Below the pieces are notes generated by a model. It searched no databases and was not told where the DNA came from. It saw nothing but the letters and a program-made list of their open reading frames with translations. A stretch of 64,000 nt of DNA from positions 62,001 through 126,000 of the forward strand of contig DASSNU010000010.1 in NCBI GenBank assembly GCA_035701265.1, written 5' to 3'. Both the position numbers and the translations under genes were made by a program. This DNA is from DASSNU01 sp035701265 (GTDB taxonomy: Bacteria; Gemmatimonadota; Gemmatimonadetes; Gemmatimonadales; Gemmatimonadaceae). Every line of letters begins with the position of its first letter. Position 1 is the stretch's first letter. This document shows, one piece after another, positions 8,761 through 16,942 of this stretch.

Positions 8761-9794
8761 CAGAACGCGATCGCGATCTGCGCGGCCGCCTCGGTGGCGC
8801 GCCCGGACTGGTCGTCGCGGCGGCGCACCTCGAGCCGCACGCCGCTCGTGGCGGAGATGTCGAAGCGCGCTCCCACCAACCCCTGGCGCGCGCCGCCGTC
8901 GCCCAGATAGGGATCGCCATTGGCCACCGCCAGCCGGTCGATGCGCACGTACGGCACCAGGCGGTTGAAGCGCACCCCCGCATACACGAAGTAGAGATTC
9001 GAGCCGGCGTCCGTCGTGCCGATCTCATCGCGCAGGTGGTGCAGCTCGCCGATCAGCTCCAGTCGCGAGCCGAAGTACGCCACGTACGTGCTGGCGATCG
9101 ACTGCGTGAGGTCCTCCCCCAGCTCGGAGCCATCGAGCGCCGTCGTGCCGGCCGGCGCCTGGTCACGATACAGCGACGCGCCGACGGACAGCTCGCTCGT
9201 GATCTGCGATCCCAACGACAGCGTGACCGACTTCTTGTCGTTGTTGTCGCTGTCCGGCGTGCCGCCGATCCCGTTTCCTACCATGACGTCGTAGAGCAGA
9301 TGCGCCCGCGAGATGTCGCGCCCCGAGATGAGCAGTCCGACCGTGTGGATCGGCATGAGCCCACCGTCGTCCTCGAAGCGCACCGCGAACGGCCGCTCGA
9401 TGGTCGGTTGCATGAGCGCGCCGTGATGGTATGCGGTGTTCCAGTAGCCGATCGGCGTGTGGTGCTTCCCTGCCGCCACGCGGAAATAGGGACGTGGCGC
9501 GTAGCTCACGACCACGCGCTCCACGTCGCTCGCGAACTCCTCGCTCGCGTCGTCGAACTCGAAGACGGTCTCCGCCAGGAACGAGAGCTGGTTGCCCAGC
9601 GCGGACGTGATGTAGAGATCGAGCTGGCCGAGCGTGAACGTGGAGTGATCCTGCCGTCCATCCGACGCGCGCATGGTCACGTCGGCAAAGCCGCGGATCT
9701 GCGTGTTCTGCGCCTGCACCGCGGTGGCGGCACTCGCGAAAACGATCGCGGTGAGCGCCGCACGCGTGGCTCTCCGTGCTGACATGTGTCTCAT
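8760..9794 (-). CDS. Outer membrane porin-like beta-barrel protein
   Basis: 344 aa with a signal peptide (ALTAIVFASAATAVQA, cleavage before QNTQIRG) and an all-beta pattern of alternating residues throughout, ending in the aromatic-terminated strand AAAQIAIAF typical of outer membrane barrels. The segments FRVAAGKHHTPIGYWNTAYH and GGLMPIHTVGLLISG resemble porins of the DUF3138/phosphate-selective-porin style, which have a similar GxxxxPxGxW loop. It is the middle gene of a three-gene unit, 3 bp after the periplasmic binding-like protein and overlapping the chemotaxis receptor. Start at ATG 9794; ATG 9785 is an in-frame alternative. Probably a specific anion or solute porin; the substrate is inferred only from context. 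Confidence 0.82.
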   Translation of the reverse strand: MRHMSARRATRAALTAIVFASAATAVQAQNTQIRGFADVTMRASDGRQDHSTFTLGQLDLYITSALGNQLSFLAETVFEFDDASEEFASDVERVVVSYAPRPYFRVAAGKHHTPIGYWNTAYHHGALMQPTIERPFAVRFEDDGGLMPIHTVGLLISGRDISRAHLLYDVMVGNGIGGTPDSDNNDKKSVTLSLGSQITSELSVGASLYRDQAPAGTTALDGSELGEDLTQSIASTYVAYFGSRLELIGELHHLRDEIGTTDAGSNLYFVYAGVRFNRLVPYVRIDRLAVANGDPYLGDGGARQGLVGARFDISATSGVRLEVRRRDDQSGRATEAAAQIAIAF

Positions 9795-9797
9795 GCG

Positions 9798-10268
9798 TTA
9801 GAGTCGGTAGCCCGGGTCGCCCGGGCGGGCCCCGTCGATCGCCAGGACCTTCACGGTCGCGTCGACGGCCGCAGCCGGAATGAAGCCGATGGCGTCTTCG
9901 TGCTCGCTTACATAGCGACGCACGGCGTCCGGGGTGGGCATGTCGAGCGGCACGGACCCCGCTTCGCCGCGAAAGACGATGCCGATCCACCGCTGGCGCA
10001 CCACATCGGGCGAGAGGCCGAGCAGACGGTGATAGAACGGCTCGCTGGCTGCACGGCATTCCAGCAGCACGGCACGCTGCTTGGTCGGGAAGGTGGTGCT
10101 CTTCCCCGAGTAGAGGCGGCGCAGCTCGTCCATGGAGAGCGACGACACCGGATTGCGCGCGTTCACGACGACGGCGATGGGCGCTGCCTGCTGCGCGCGC
10201 GCCGACGGCACGTGAATGGCGAGAAGCACGCTCGCGCACACGAGCAACGGCACGCGCGGACGTGGCAT
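9798..10268 (-). CDS. Periplasmic phosphate-binding-like (PstS-type) small protein
   Basis: 156-aa secreted protein (signal peptide about 1-25, LLVCASVLLAIHVPSARA). It resembles the compact PBP-like domain related to PstS: NPVSSLSMDELRRLYSGKSTTFP near the start and YVSEHEDAIGFIPAAAVD near the end, with WIGIVFRGEAGSVP between. These half-size proteins are often annotated as phosphate ABC transporter substrate-binding proteins yet sit apart from pst transporters. ATG 10268 is chosen because it directly precedes the signal sequence. First gene of a unit with a porin and a chemoreceptor, so its likely job is to present a ligand to the receptor rather than to a transporter. Confidence 0.8.
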   Translation of the reverse strand: MPRPRVPLLVCASVLLAIHVPSARAQQAAPIAVVVNARNPVSSLSMDELRRLYSGKSTTFPTKQRAVLLECRAASEPFYHRLLGLSPDVVRQRWIGIVFRGEAGSVPLDMPTPDAVRRYVSEHEDAIGFIPAAAVDATVKVLAIDGARPGDPGYRL

Positions 10269-10531
10269 CCGTGAAATGGCGGAAAGGCGGCCCACAGGAA
10301 TCGATGCGCGGGATGACGAAGGGCGGTAATGCCGCAGGCACCGCGACGGATGCGCACAGCACCCCGCGCGGCGTGTATCCCTTGCACGATCGAGCGCGAG
10401 CGTCGTCACACCATGAGACGCCTCTCATGCCGGGCATTGCCGGTTGCGCGCCCGTGCGCGGCGGGCGAACGTCGTGCGTGCTCACGCGCCGCCGGCCCCG
10501 CTCCCGCCTCTCCGCCGCGCTCCCGCGCGTC

Positions 10532-11527
10532 ATGCGCGCCATGCGCCTCGACGCGCCGGGCACGCCGCTCCGCCTTGCCGAGGTGCCGCTTCCAGCGCCC
10601 CGTGCACACCAACTGCTCCTGCGCGTGCACGCCTGCGCCGTCTGCCGGACCGACCTGCACATCGTCGATGGCGAGCTCCCCGATCCGGTGCTCCCGCTCA
10701 CGCCGGGACACGAGATCGTCGGCACCGTGGCGGCGCTCGGCGCACGCGTCACGCGCTGGCGCATCGGCGACCGCGTGGGCGTGCCGTGGCTCGGATGGAC
10801 GTGCGGCAGGTGCGCGTACTGCCGCAGCGGACGTGAGAACCTCTGCCGCCGCGCGCGCTTCACCGGCTACCACATGGACGGCGGCTACGCCGACTGGACG
10901 GTGGCCGACGAACGGTACTGCTTCCGTCTCCCACGGGCGTACGACGACGCGCACGCCGCGCCGCTGCTCTGCGCCGGCCTGATCGGCTACCGCTCGCTGC
11001 GCACAGCGGGGGATGCGCGGCGCCTGGGACTGTACGGCTTCGGCGCGGCCGCACACATCATCGCGCAGGTCGCCCGCGCAGAGGGACGGCGCGTCTACGC
11101 CTTCACGCGCCCCGGCGATGTGGACGCGCAGCGCTTCGCGCGCCAGCTCGGCGCCACGTGGGCGGGCGGGAGCGATGCCACGCCGCCCGAGCCGCTCGAC
11201 GCGGCCATCCTGTACGCGCCGGTGGGCGCGCTCGTCCCGGCCGCGCTCGCGGCGGTGGCACCCGGCGGCACCGTCGTCTGTGCGGGGATCCGGATGAGCG
11301 AGATCCCGTCGTTTCCGTACGCGCTGCTCTGGGAAGAGCGCGTGCTCCGGTCGGTGGCGAATCTCACGCGTGCCGATGCGGAGGAGTTTCTGTCCGTCGT
11401 GAAGCGCGCGCGCGTGCACACGGAAGTCACCACGTATCCGCTCGCGCGGGCCAACGATGCGCTGAGCGACCTGCGCGACGGACGGCTGCGCGGCGCGGCG
11501 GTGCTCCTCACCGCGGCAGCGCGCTAG
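10532..11527 (+). CDS. Zinc-dependent alcohol dehydrogenase family protein
   Basis: About 331-aa medium-chain dehydrogenase/reductase. Catalytic-zinc ligands are in CAVCRTDLHIVDGE and GHEIVG; the structural zinc loop has four Cys in TCGRCAYCRSGRENLCRRAR. The GroES-like domain covers about 1-150 and the Rossmann domain follows. The usual GxGxxG turn reads LGLYGFGAAAHIIAQVARAEG, as in the subfamily known from TIGR02822. That variant and the HMDGGYADWTVADERYCFRLP stretch place it there rather than among classical ADHs. Start at ATG 10532 or 10541, both in frame. It stands alone, convergent with the next gene. NAD(P)-linked oxidation of a primary alcohol, or the reverse, is expected; the substrate is unknown. 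Confidence 0.9.
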   Translation: MRAMRLDAPGTPLRLAEVPLPAPRAHQLLLRVHACAVCRTDLHIVDGELPDPVLPLTPGHEIVGTVAALGARVTRWRIGDRVGVPWLGWTCGRCAYCRSGRENLCRRARFTGYHMDGGYADWTVADERYCFRLPRAYDDAHAAPLLCAGLIGYRSLRTAGDARRLGLYGFGAAAHIIAQVARAEGRRVYAFTRPGDVDAQRFARQLGATWAGGSDATPPEPLDAAILYAPVGALVPAALAAVAPGGTVVCAGIRMSEIPSFPYALLWEERVLRSVANLTRADAEEFLSVVKRARVHTEVTTYPLARANDALSDLRDGRLRGAAVLLTAAAR

Positions 11528-11536
11528 CGGCGCGCG

Positions 11537-12097
11537 CTAACGAGGACGGCGGAGCGTGGGACGCTGCCGCCGCTCCGCGGTGCGCGTCCGGCCACGACGG
11601 AACGTCGGTTCCGCCAGAGCGGACGCACGCACCGACTGCAGCGCGAGCATGAGGTCGAAGCGGAGCTCGCGGTCGGAGATCCTCTCCTTCCACGACAGTG
11701 CGGTCACCAGCACATCGTCCGCCAACATCCCGCTCCCGCGCGCCGCGAGCTCGCGCGCATAGGCGAGCATTCCCTCGGCCACCCGGTTCGGCACTGGCGA
11801 CGTGCGCTCCAGCGTGTCGATGAGCCCGTCGAGCACGCGGCGCATGGCCGTGTTGGGGATGCGCTCCACCGCGTCGCGGGCGCCGGCGAGCTCGATGGCA
11901 TCCGGCCGGAGCTCGCCGCCCGGATCATCGCGCCAGGCATCCACCAGGCGAAGCACCAGCAGGCCGCCCATCACCGCGCGCCAGTGCGGGCCGTCGTCCG
12001 GCGCCATTACGAGCGCTTCGAGGAACGCGAAGTGGCGCACGCGCTGCCGCTCCGCGTGCGCACCATCGGCTCCTGGATCCTTCGGCACTCGTCTCAC
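11537..12097 (-). CDS. Hypothetical helical protein
   Basis: 186 aa, no family recognised. The sequence is predicted mostly alpha-helical and cytoplasmic (HFAFLEALVMAPDDGPHWRAVMGGLLVLRLVDAW; later NTAMRRVLDGLIDTLER; SDRELRFDLMLALQSVRA), with a basic Arg/Thr-rich tail. The layout (a set of ~40-residue helical units) is reminiscent of tetratricopeptide or HEAT-like bundles but no repeat motif is convincing. It lies 99 bp after the start side of the ligase gene on the same strand and ends 9 bp from the convergent dehydrogenase. Confidence 0.65.
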   Translation of the reverse strand: MRRVPKDPGADGAHAERQRVRHFAFLEALVMAPDDGPHWRAVMGGLLVLRLVDAWRDDPGGELRPDAIELAGARDAVERIPNTAMRRVLDGLIDTLERTSPVPNRVAEGMLAYARELAARGSGMLADDVLVTALSWKERISDRELRFDLMLALQSVRASALAEPTFRRGRTRTAERRQRPTLRRPR

Positions 12098-12196
12098 GCA
12101 CCCGCCCGCGGAAAGGTCCCGTGCCGGCGGAGCTCGGCCGGACGGCCGGACACACCGCTCCTCCGTGCAGCGTTGACGCCACGAGGGTCCGGAACG

Positions 12197-13885
12197 TCAC
12201 GCGCCGGGCGCGTGCCGTCGCGGACGCGCGCCGCACACGGCCAGCACGCGGCGCGGCTCCGGAGAGCGCGGGTACATCTCCTGCGCGGCCAGCGCGTGCT
12301 CGCGCGCTGGGGCGCACCGCCCGCGGCGCGCGTACGCCTGGGCCAGTCGTAACCGGATGCGATAGCTGCCGGGATCCCATCGCGCCGCGCGCTCCAGCCC
12401 CGCGATTCCCGCCGCGTGCGTGTACGCCGACATCCCCGCGATCTCCGTCGCGCTCCGTAACGTGATGAGCGCGCCCGCCAGCGCGACCCCCACCACGAGC
12501 CGCCGCGATGCACGGGGAGTGAGCGTCCACACGCGGCGCACGCGCGCCGGCGGGGCGAGCGCGCCGATCGTCCCCCACACAATGATGGACGGCAGCGCGA
12601 GGAGCAGGAACGCGTCGAACGCGCCGACGACCACCGCCGCAACCAGCGCGCCCGCCAACGCTCCGCCCGCCAGCGTCCGCGTGCGATCCTCCGCCGCGAG
12701 CATCGCCGCAACACCGCCCGCGCCCGCTGCCGTGAGCACGAGCAGCAGAAGCGCCGTCGCCAGCACACCCCGCTCCGAAAGAAAAGCCACCCAGTCGCTG
12801 CTCGGCCAGGGATTCGCGGTCATCCCGTCGGCATCGAGCGATGGGTCGCCGCGCGCGGCAAAGCGCGGGTACGCCACCGGCCAGTTGCCGGGACCCACGC
12901 CCAGCACCGGATCGGAGCGCGCCATGTGCAACGATCGGGTGTACTGGACGATGCGCCCGTGCCCGCTCCCCGCGTCCGCGTTCACCAACCCACGGACTGA
13001 ATCGAGGTAGGGCGAATCGCTCCGCCACTCGAGCGTGTTGGGCAGGAACATGGCGGCCACCGCGCCAATCACCGCGGCACCCACCAGCGTGCGCGCGCGC
13101 CGCCAGGGCACGGCATCGCGCTCCGTTCTCCAGCGCATGCGGAATCGCACGATGGTGATCGCGCCCACCGGCACGAGGAGCAGCGCGGCGAGCCACGCCG
13201 CGCGCGAGCGCGAGAGCACCAGCGCCCACGCGGACATCGCGACCGCGGCGACGCCCAGCGCGGCGCCGAGCCGCGAACGCGCCTCGAGCGCGCACCACAG
13301 CACGATGGGGACCGCGAACACCACCAGGTGCGCCACGAAGTTGCGATTCCCGAGTGTGCCGCCGGGCGCGCGATTGAGGCTCACGTAGCGGCTCTCAACA
13401 CCGTACGCCTGCAGCACCGCGGTGAGCGCGGCGACGATCGCGGCCAGCGCGGCCGCGAGCACGATCCGTCTTCCCAGCCCGTGCGCAGCCCCGCGCCGCG
13501 CCACCCAGTAGATCGCCGCCGAGGAGAGGCTCACCGCCAGCGCGCGCGAGGCGAGCCACCAGTTGTCCGCGAAAATGGCGGAGAGGACGCTCACGCCCAG
13601 GTAGGCGAGCAGGAGGAGATCGGTCCGCGTGAGCTCCACGCGCCGCACACCGGCCAGCGCGAGCACGGCGGCCACCGCCGCCGTCGCGTGCAACACCAGC
13701 TCCTTGGGGATGAAGAACCGGTCCAGCTCGAATGCCTTGTACGGCACCACCGCCAGCACGGCGATCACCATCCCGGCCTGAACTACGCCGACCGCAGTGC
13801 GCAGCGCGCGTGGCGCTCGCGGGCGCTCCTCCGCCCACGCGCCGAGCGCGGGCGCAGCGCGCTCCGCGCCCCGCACCGCGCTCAC
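12197..13885 (-). CDS. O-antigen ligase/polymerase-type membrane protein (Wzy_C) with C-terminal TPR-like tail
   Basis: About 562 aa with at least ten hydrophobic membrane segments spread over residues 30-450. The family signature lies around the short loop LVLSRSRAAWLAALLLV, with upstream GGTLGNRNFVAHLVVF and the periplasmic stretch GRIVQYTRSLHMARSDPVLG-VGPGNWPVAYPRFA. That H/R-rich loop and the VGPGNW motif are typical of WaaL/PglL/Wzy_C proteins, which transfer or polymerise lipid-linked glycans in the periplasm. The end (about 500-562) reads as a TPR-like repeat (LERAARWDPGSYRIRLRLAQAYARRGRCAPAREHALAAQEMYP). GTG 13885 is preferred as start because it overlaps, as GTGA, the stop of a short upstream ORF; GTG 13894 or 13876 are alternatives. 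No glycosyltransferases are adjacent. Confidence 0.85.
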   Translation of the reverse strand: MSAVRGAERAAPALGAWAEERPRAPRALRTAVGVVQAGMVIAVLAVVPYKAFELDRFFIPKELVLHATAAVAAVLALAGVRRVELTRTDLLLLAYLGVSVLSAIFADNWWLASRALAVSLSSAAIYWVARRGAAHGLGRRIVLAAALAAIVAALTAVLQAYGVESRYVSLNRAPGGTLGNRNFVAHLVVFAVPIVLWCALEARSRLGAALGVAAVAMSAWALVLSRSRAAWLAALLLVPVGAITIVRFRMRWRTERDAVPWRRARTLVGAAVIGAVAAMFLPNTLEWRSDSPYLDSVRGLVNADAGSGHGRIVQYTRSLHMARSDPVLGVGPGNWPVAYPRFAARGDPSLDADGMTANPWPSSDWVAFLSERGVLATALLLLVLTAAGAGGVAAMLAAEDRTRTLAGGALAGALVAAVVVGAFDAFLLLALPSIIVWGTIGALAPPARVRRVWTLTPRASRRLVVGVALAGALITLRSATEIAGMSAYTHAAGIAGLERAARWDPGSYRIRLRLAQAYARRGRCAPAREHALAAQEMYPRSPEPRRVLAVCGARPRRHAPGA

Positions 13886-13934
13886 CTGCTCCACACCGGC
13901 ATGCGTCGCTCCTCCAGCATCCGGGCGTACAATA
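13882..13934 (-). promoter_or_regulatory. Predicted -10 box and leaderless mini-ORF before the ligase gene
   Basis: TATTGT (13934-13929 on the minus strand) lies 8 bases before ATG 13920, which opens a 12-codon ORF (MLEERRMPVWSR). Its TGA overlaps the GTG of the ligase gene, and it contains GGAGGAG. The layout matches that ahead of the LD-carboxypeptidase: -10 box, near-immediate start codon, tiny ORF, overlapping stop/start. The -35 is poor (TACCGT at 17 bp). Confidence 0.35.
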
Positions 13935-14093
13935 GGCACCCTGCCCGCAACACGGTAGCAGCCAAGCACGTGTGACTGCTGGCGTGGACCATGCTGGATC
14001 GGTATCGTTGTCCCGGCGACGTGGCGCGCTGGGCGTTCTGCGCGCCCGGCCGCCCCCCACCGCGCCGACCACAACGTGGAGCACCGAGAGCGA

Positions 14094-14657
14094 ATGGACC
14101 CACTGTCGCCACGCGAGCTGTACCGCGCCGAAAAGGAAGCCCGACGCAAACGCGTGACATCGCACGCGCAGCTCATGGCCGAGGCACGGCGCGCATTCGA
14201 GAAGCTGCTGGCCGATGGACGCGCCGCGCGCAAGCGTGGTCGCCCCAAGTCGGTCAAACCGCCGGCCGCCGGAGGCGCGGCCCCCGCGAAGCCCGCCGCT
14301 ACGGCGCCGGCCGATGGCGCGAAGAGCGCCGCGCCGACGAGCCCTGCGGGAAAGAGCGCCCGCCCCGCCGAGAAAAAGAGCGCCGGAACGTCGGAGCGCG
14401 CGCGGAAGAGCGGAGCGCGGTCGGGACAGTCGCGCGAGTCGCAGGCGGCCAAGCGTGCCTCGCGGGCGCGCACCTCCGGGGGCGCGAAGCGCTCGGGCAC
14501 CGCGAGCGCCAAGGACGCGGGGAAGCGCGGCGCCGCTGCGGGAAAGCGCACACGCGACGCACGCAGTGCGTCCTCGCGCGCGGCGCCATCGCCGCGTTCC
14601 ACCACGCGCAGCTCCGCAAAGAGCGCGTCGCGCTCCACGCGATCGCGGCGCAAATGA
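14094..14657 (+). CDS. AT-hook / histone-H1-like basic protein
   Basis: 187 aa. The N-terminal ~45 residues form a charged helix (SPRELYRAEKEARRKRVTSHAQLMAEARRAFEKLLADG), followed by a canonical AT-hook, ARKRGRPKS, with the GRP core at residues 49-51. The remaining ~130 residues are a Lys/Arg/Ala/Ser/Pro tail resembling eukaryotic H1 or bacterial H1-like (Hc1, AlgP) tails. AT-hooks insert into the minor groove of A+T-rich DNA, and H1-like tails condense DNA without sequence preference, so a nucleoid-associated role is the natural reading. ATG 14094 is preferred; ATG 14076 is in frame. Low-complexity coding sequence of this kind can also drift by chance, so function is inferred from the N-terminal half. 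Confidence 0.7.
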   Translation: MDPLSPRELYRAEKEARRKRVTSHAQLMAEARRAFEKLLADGRAARKRGRPKSVKPPAAGGAAPAKPAATAPADGAKSAAPTSPAGKSARPAEKKSAGTSERARKSGARSGQSRESQAAKRASRARTSGGAKRSGTASAKDAGKRGAAAGKRTRDARSASSRAAPSPRSTTRSSAKSASRSTRSRRK

Positions 14658-14711
14658 CCACGCGCGCCTGATACCGGCGCCGCTCACACCGGCACCCGAC
14701 CATCGCCGCGC

Positions 14712-15437
14712 GTGACCAGCCCTCGCATCGGTGTTCCCCACCTGCACGCCGCCGTCGGCGAAGCGCCGTTCGCCTTCGTCGGCGAGCGGATGTGGCTGGA
14801 CTTCGTCAACACCGACGACGCACGGCTCGGCGCGCGCACCGATCTCCTGCGCGACTTCGGCGCGCTGGTGAACTGGCTGGTGGCCGCGGGCGCGCTGGAT
14901 GCGGAGCGCGCCGCGAGCATGCAGCGCCGCGCCGAGCAGCAGCCGGCAGGGGCGAGCGCCGCGCTGGCGGATGCGCGGCGGGTCCGCGCCGCGCTGCGCG
15001 CGCTGGCCGAGCGCGGCGCCCGCGATGAAGGCGCACGCGCGCACGCGGTGGCCGAGATCAATCGGGTGCTGGGACGCAGCACAGGCATGCGACGGCTGGA
15101 GCCGCGCGGCGACGGCACCTTCACGCGCAGCTTCGTGCCGTCGGGCGACGCGTTCGCGGCGCTCATCATCCCGGTAGTGGAATCCGCCGCCGACGCGCTG
15201 GTCAACGGCGAGCTGTCCCGCGTGCGCCGCTGCGCGGACGCACGGTGCGCGCGTGTCTTCCACGACGGGTCACGGAACGCGCGCCGCCGCTGGTGCGAGA
15301 TGACCGGATGCGGCAATCGAGCGAAAGCCGCCCGTCACCGGCAGCGCACGGCAGATCGCAGCGCCAAGAGAAAGCGGCCGCCCGCCGCCACGCGCGCCCT
15401 GCAGGACGCGCGCGCGCTACGACAGATGCGCGGCTGA
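14712..15437 (+). CDS. CGNR zinc-finger protein with ABATE domain
   Basis: 241 aa beginning at GTG 14712. The N-terminal ABATE-type domain (about 20-150) starts with the conserved MWLDFVNTDDARLG and has DLLRDFGALVNWLVAAGAL. The C-terminal CGNR zinc finger (about 175-220) reads RRCADARCARVFHDGSRN and RRWCEMTGCGNRAKAARHR, with four Cys and the CGNR box itself, followed by a very basic tail. Family members are presumed transcription regulators with a ligand-sensing ABATE domain; no ligand is known. The 3' end overlaps the convergent sigma-factor gene by 21 bp. Confidence 0.9.
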   Translation: MTSPRIGVPHLHAAVGEAPFAFVGERMWLDFVNTDDARLGARTDLLRDFGALVNWLVAAGALDAERAASMQRRAEQQPAGASAALADARRVRAALRALAERGARDEGARAHAVAEINRVLGRSTGMRRLEPRGDGTFTRSFVPSGDAFAALIIPVVESAADALVNGELSRVRRCADARCARVFHDGSRNARRRWCEMTGCGNRAKAARHRQRTADRSAKRKRPPAATRALQDARALRQMRG

Positions 15438-16163
15438 CGGCGCCGCTGTGCCGCTGTCGGACGAGGCGGCGGTCGCCGCGTCCGCACGCGCCGCGCTCGA
15501 CGAGGCAGGACGCGGCTTGATGTAGCCCATCTCGGTCGCGTATCCCACCAGCGCACGCTGCAGGATGCGCCGTCCCCGGAAGAGACGCGACTTTACCGTC
15601 CCCTCCGGAATACCGAGGATCTCGGCGATCTCCGCGTAGCGCAGGCCGTGCACGTCGCTCAATACCACCGCGGCGCGGTAGTCCTGAGGAAGCGCGTCGA
15701 TGGCGCGCGTCACCTCTTCGTCCACGAAGGAATCGTAGAAGCGCCCCTCCGGGTCGGCCTCTCCCACCGTCTCGTACGCCGACCACCCGTTCAGGTCTTC
15801 GGGGAGCGGCACCTCGTGCACGTCGATCCGCCGCTTCCGGCTCACGAACGCGTGGTAGAGAATCGTGAACATCCACGCGCGAATGTTCGTGCCGAGCCGG
15901 TACTGCTCCCACCGGTCGAACGCGCGCAGGATGGTCTCGGAGACCAGGTCCTCCGCGTGATCGCGCGAGCGGGTGAGCTTGAGCGCGAAGCTGTAGAGCG
16001 CGTCCAGGTGGACCAGTGCTTCCTTCTCGAATTGCGCGCGCCGTGCGCTCCGATCGGCATCGCTGCCGGGCGAGGGCACGACATCACCCGCGGCGGGACG
16101 CGCGACCACCGCGTCGGCCATGGCGTTGTCGCGTTCCGCTTCGTGCACCGACATCTCGTGCAT
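15417..16163 (-). CDS. ECF-family RNA polymerase sigma factor
   Basis: 248 aa. Region 2 (about 40-110) contains FEKEALVHLDALYSFALKLT, DHAEDLVSETILRAFDRWEQY and GTNIRAWMFTILYHAF. Region 4 (about 150-205) has ALPQDYRAAVVLSDVHGLRY and the helix-turn-helix AEIAEILGIPEGTVKSRLFRG. The C-terminal ~45 residues are a Ser/Ala-rich tail. The ATG at 16163 has GGGAG upstream and lies two bases after the stop of the tetR gene, so the sigma factor is probably expressed with, and controlled through, that repressor. No anti-sigma factor or zinc-binding ZAS protein is adjacent, which is unusual for the SigE/RpoE-like groups. Confidence 0.93.
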   Translation of the reverse strand: MHEMSVHEAERDNAMADAVVARPAAGDVVPSPGSDADRSARRAQFEKEALVHLDALYSFALKLTRSRDHAEDLVSETILRAFDRWEQYRLGTNIRAWMFTILYHAFVSRKRRIDVHEVPLPEDLNGWSAYETVGEADPEGRFYDSFVDEEVTRAIDALPQDYRAAVVLSDVHGLRYAEIAEILGIPEGTVKSRLFRGRRILQRALVGYATEMGYIKPRPASSSAARADAATAASSDSGTAAPSAAHLS

Positions 16164-16165
16164 GC

Positions 16166-16807
16166 TCACGCTCCCGCGGCCGCGGCGGAGACTGCGTGCT
16201 GCGCCTCCACCATGCCGCCGTGTCCGCCCACCAGTTGCGACGCGAGATACCGCTGCAGCTCGGAGGCGATCCCTTCCACCACCGCCGCGTCGCGCTTCAC
16301 GCGTCCCACGATCAGCATTCCCTCCACGACCGCGATCACCATCGTCGCCAGTCGCGCCGTATCCACCCCCGGCACCAGCCGCGGGCGGACCTCCCACAGC
16401 ACCGACTGGAGCTGCTCGCTCCACCGATCGAACACCGAGCGCAGGCGCAGTCGGAACGCCTCGTTCTCGTCGGCCATCTCGGTGGCCAGGTTGCCGAACG
16501 GGCATCCCCCCTGGAAGGCGCTGTCGATGTGTGCGCGCGCGATCGCGTCGACGAACCGGTTGAGACGATCCATCGGATCGCCCAGCGGCTCGCGCAGAAT
16601 GGACAGCCCCTGCTCCGCGAATCGCTCGAACTGACGCTCCACGACCGCGAGCCCAAGCGCTTCCTTGGACTCGAAGTAGTGATAGAAGTGCGCCTTGCCG
16701 CACAGCCCGGCCTCGCGAATCACGTCGTCGATGGACGTGGCCTGAAACCCCTGGTGCCGGATGAGCCGCGCGGCAGCGTCGAGGATCTCGGTGCGTCGAT
16801 CACTCAT
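16166..16807 (-). CDS. TetR/AcrR-family transcriptional repressor
   Basis: 213 aa. The N-terminal helix-turn-helix (about 1-60: TEILDAAARLIRHQGFQATS-IDDVIREAGLCGKAHFYHYFESKEALGLAV) is a textbook TetR DNA-binding domain. The C-terminal ligand domain includes FQGGCPFGNLATEMADENEA, a Cys-Pro-hG pattern shared with the YxaF/LmrA-like branch that senses electrophiles or aromatics. ATG 16807 is chosen because it fits the family N-terminus and sits 7 bases after a near-consensus promoter (next entry), so translation is probably leaderless. It lies two bases upstream of the sigma-factor gene, with which it should be co-transcribed. Confidence 0.93.
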   Translation of the reverse strand: MSDRRTEILDAAARLIRHQGFQATSIDDVIREAGLCGKAHFYHYFESKEALGLAVVERQFERFAEQGLSILREPLGDPMDRLNRFVDAIARAHIDSAFQGGCPFGNLATEMADENEAFRLRLRSVFDRWSEQLQSVLWEVRPRLVPGVDTARLATMVIAVVEGMLIVGRVKRDAAVVEGIASELQRYLASQLVGGHGGMVEAQHAVSAAAAGA

Positions 16808-16814
16808 GACGGTG

Positions 16815-16843
16815 ATAATAGGACTATATGGTCCAAAAGTCAA
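16815..16843 (-). promoter_or_regulatory. tetR promoter, leaderless, with palindromic operator in the spacer
   Basis: On the minus strand TTGACT (16843-16838), a 17-bp spacer and TATTAT (16820-16815) make a near-consensus sigma-70-type promoter. The -10 box ends exactly 7 bases before ATG 16807, so transcription should start at the start codon. The spacer holds the near-palindrome GGACCATATAGTCC (16821-16834), an ideal position for an autorepressor such as TetR to block polymerase. Confidence 0.75.
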
Positions 16844-16942
16844 CGACGCGGTGGACTATTTCTAAGCTATTGCCGTCTGGCTACTTACGACGTTAGGTCG
16901 ACGGCCTACCTATCGTCATGCTGACAGACGCTTTCGTCCTAT

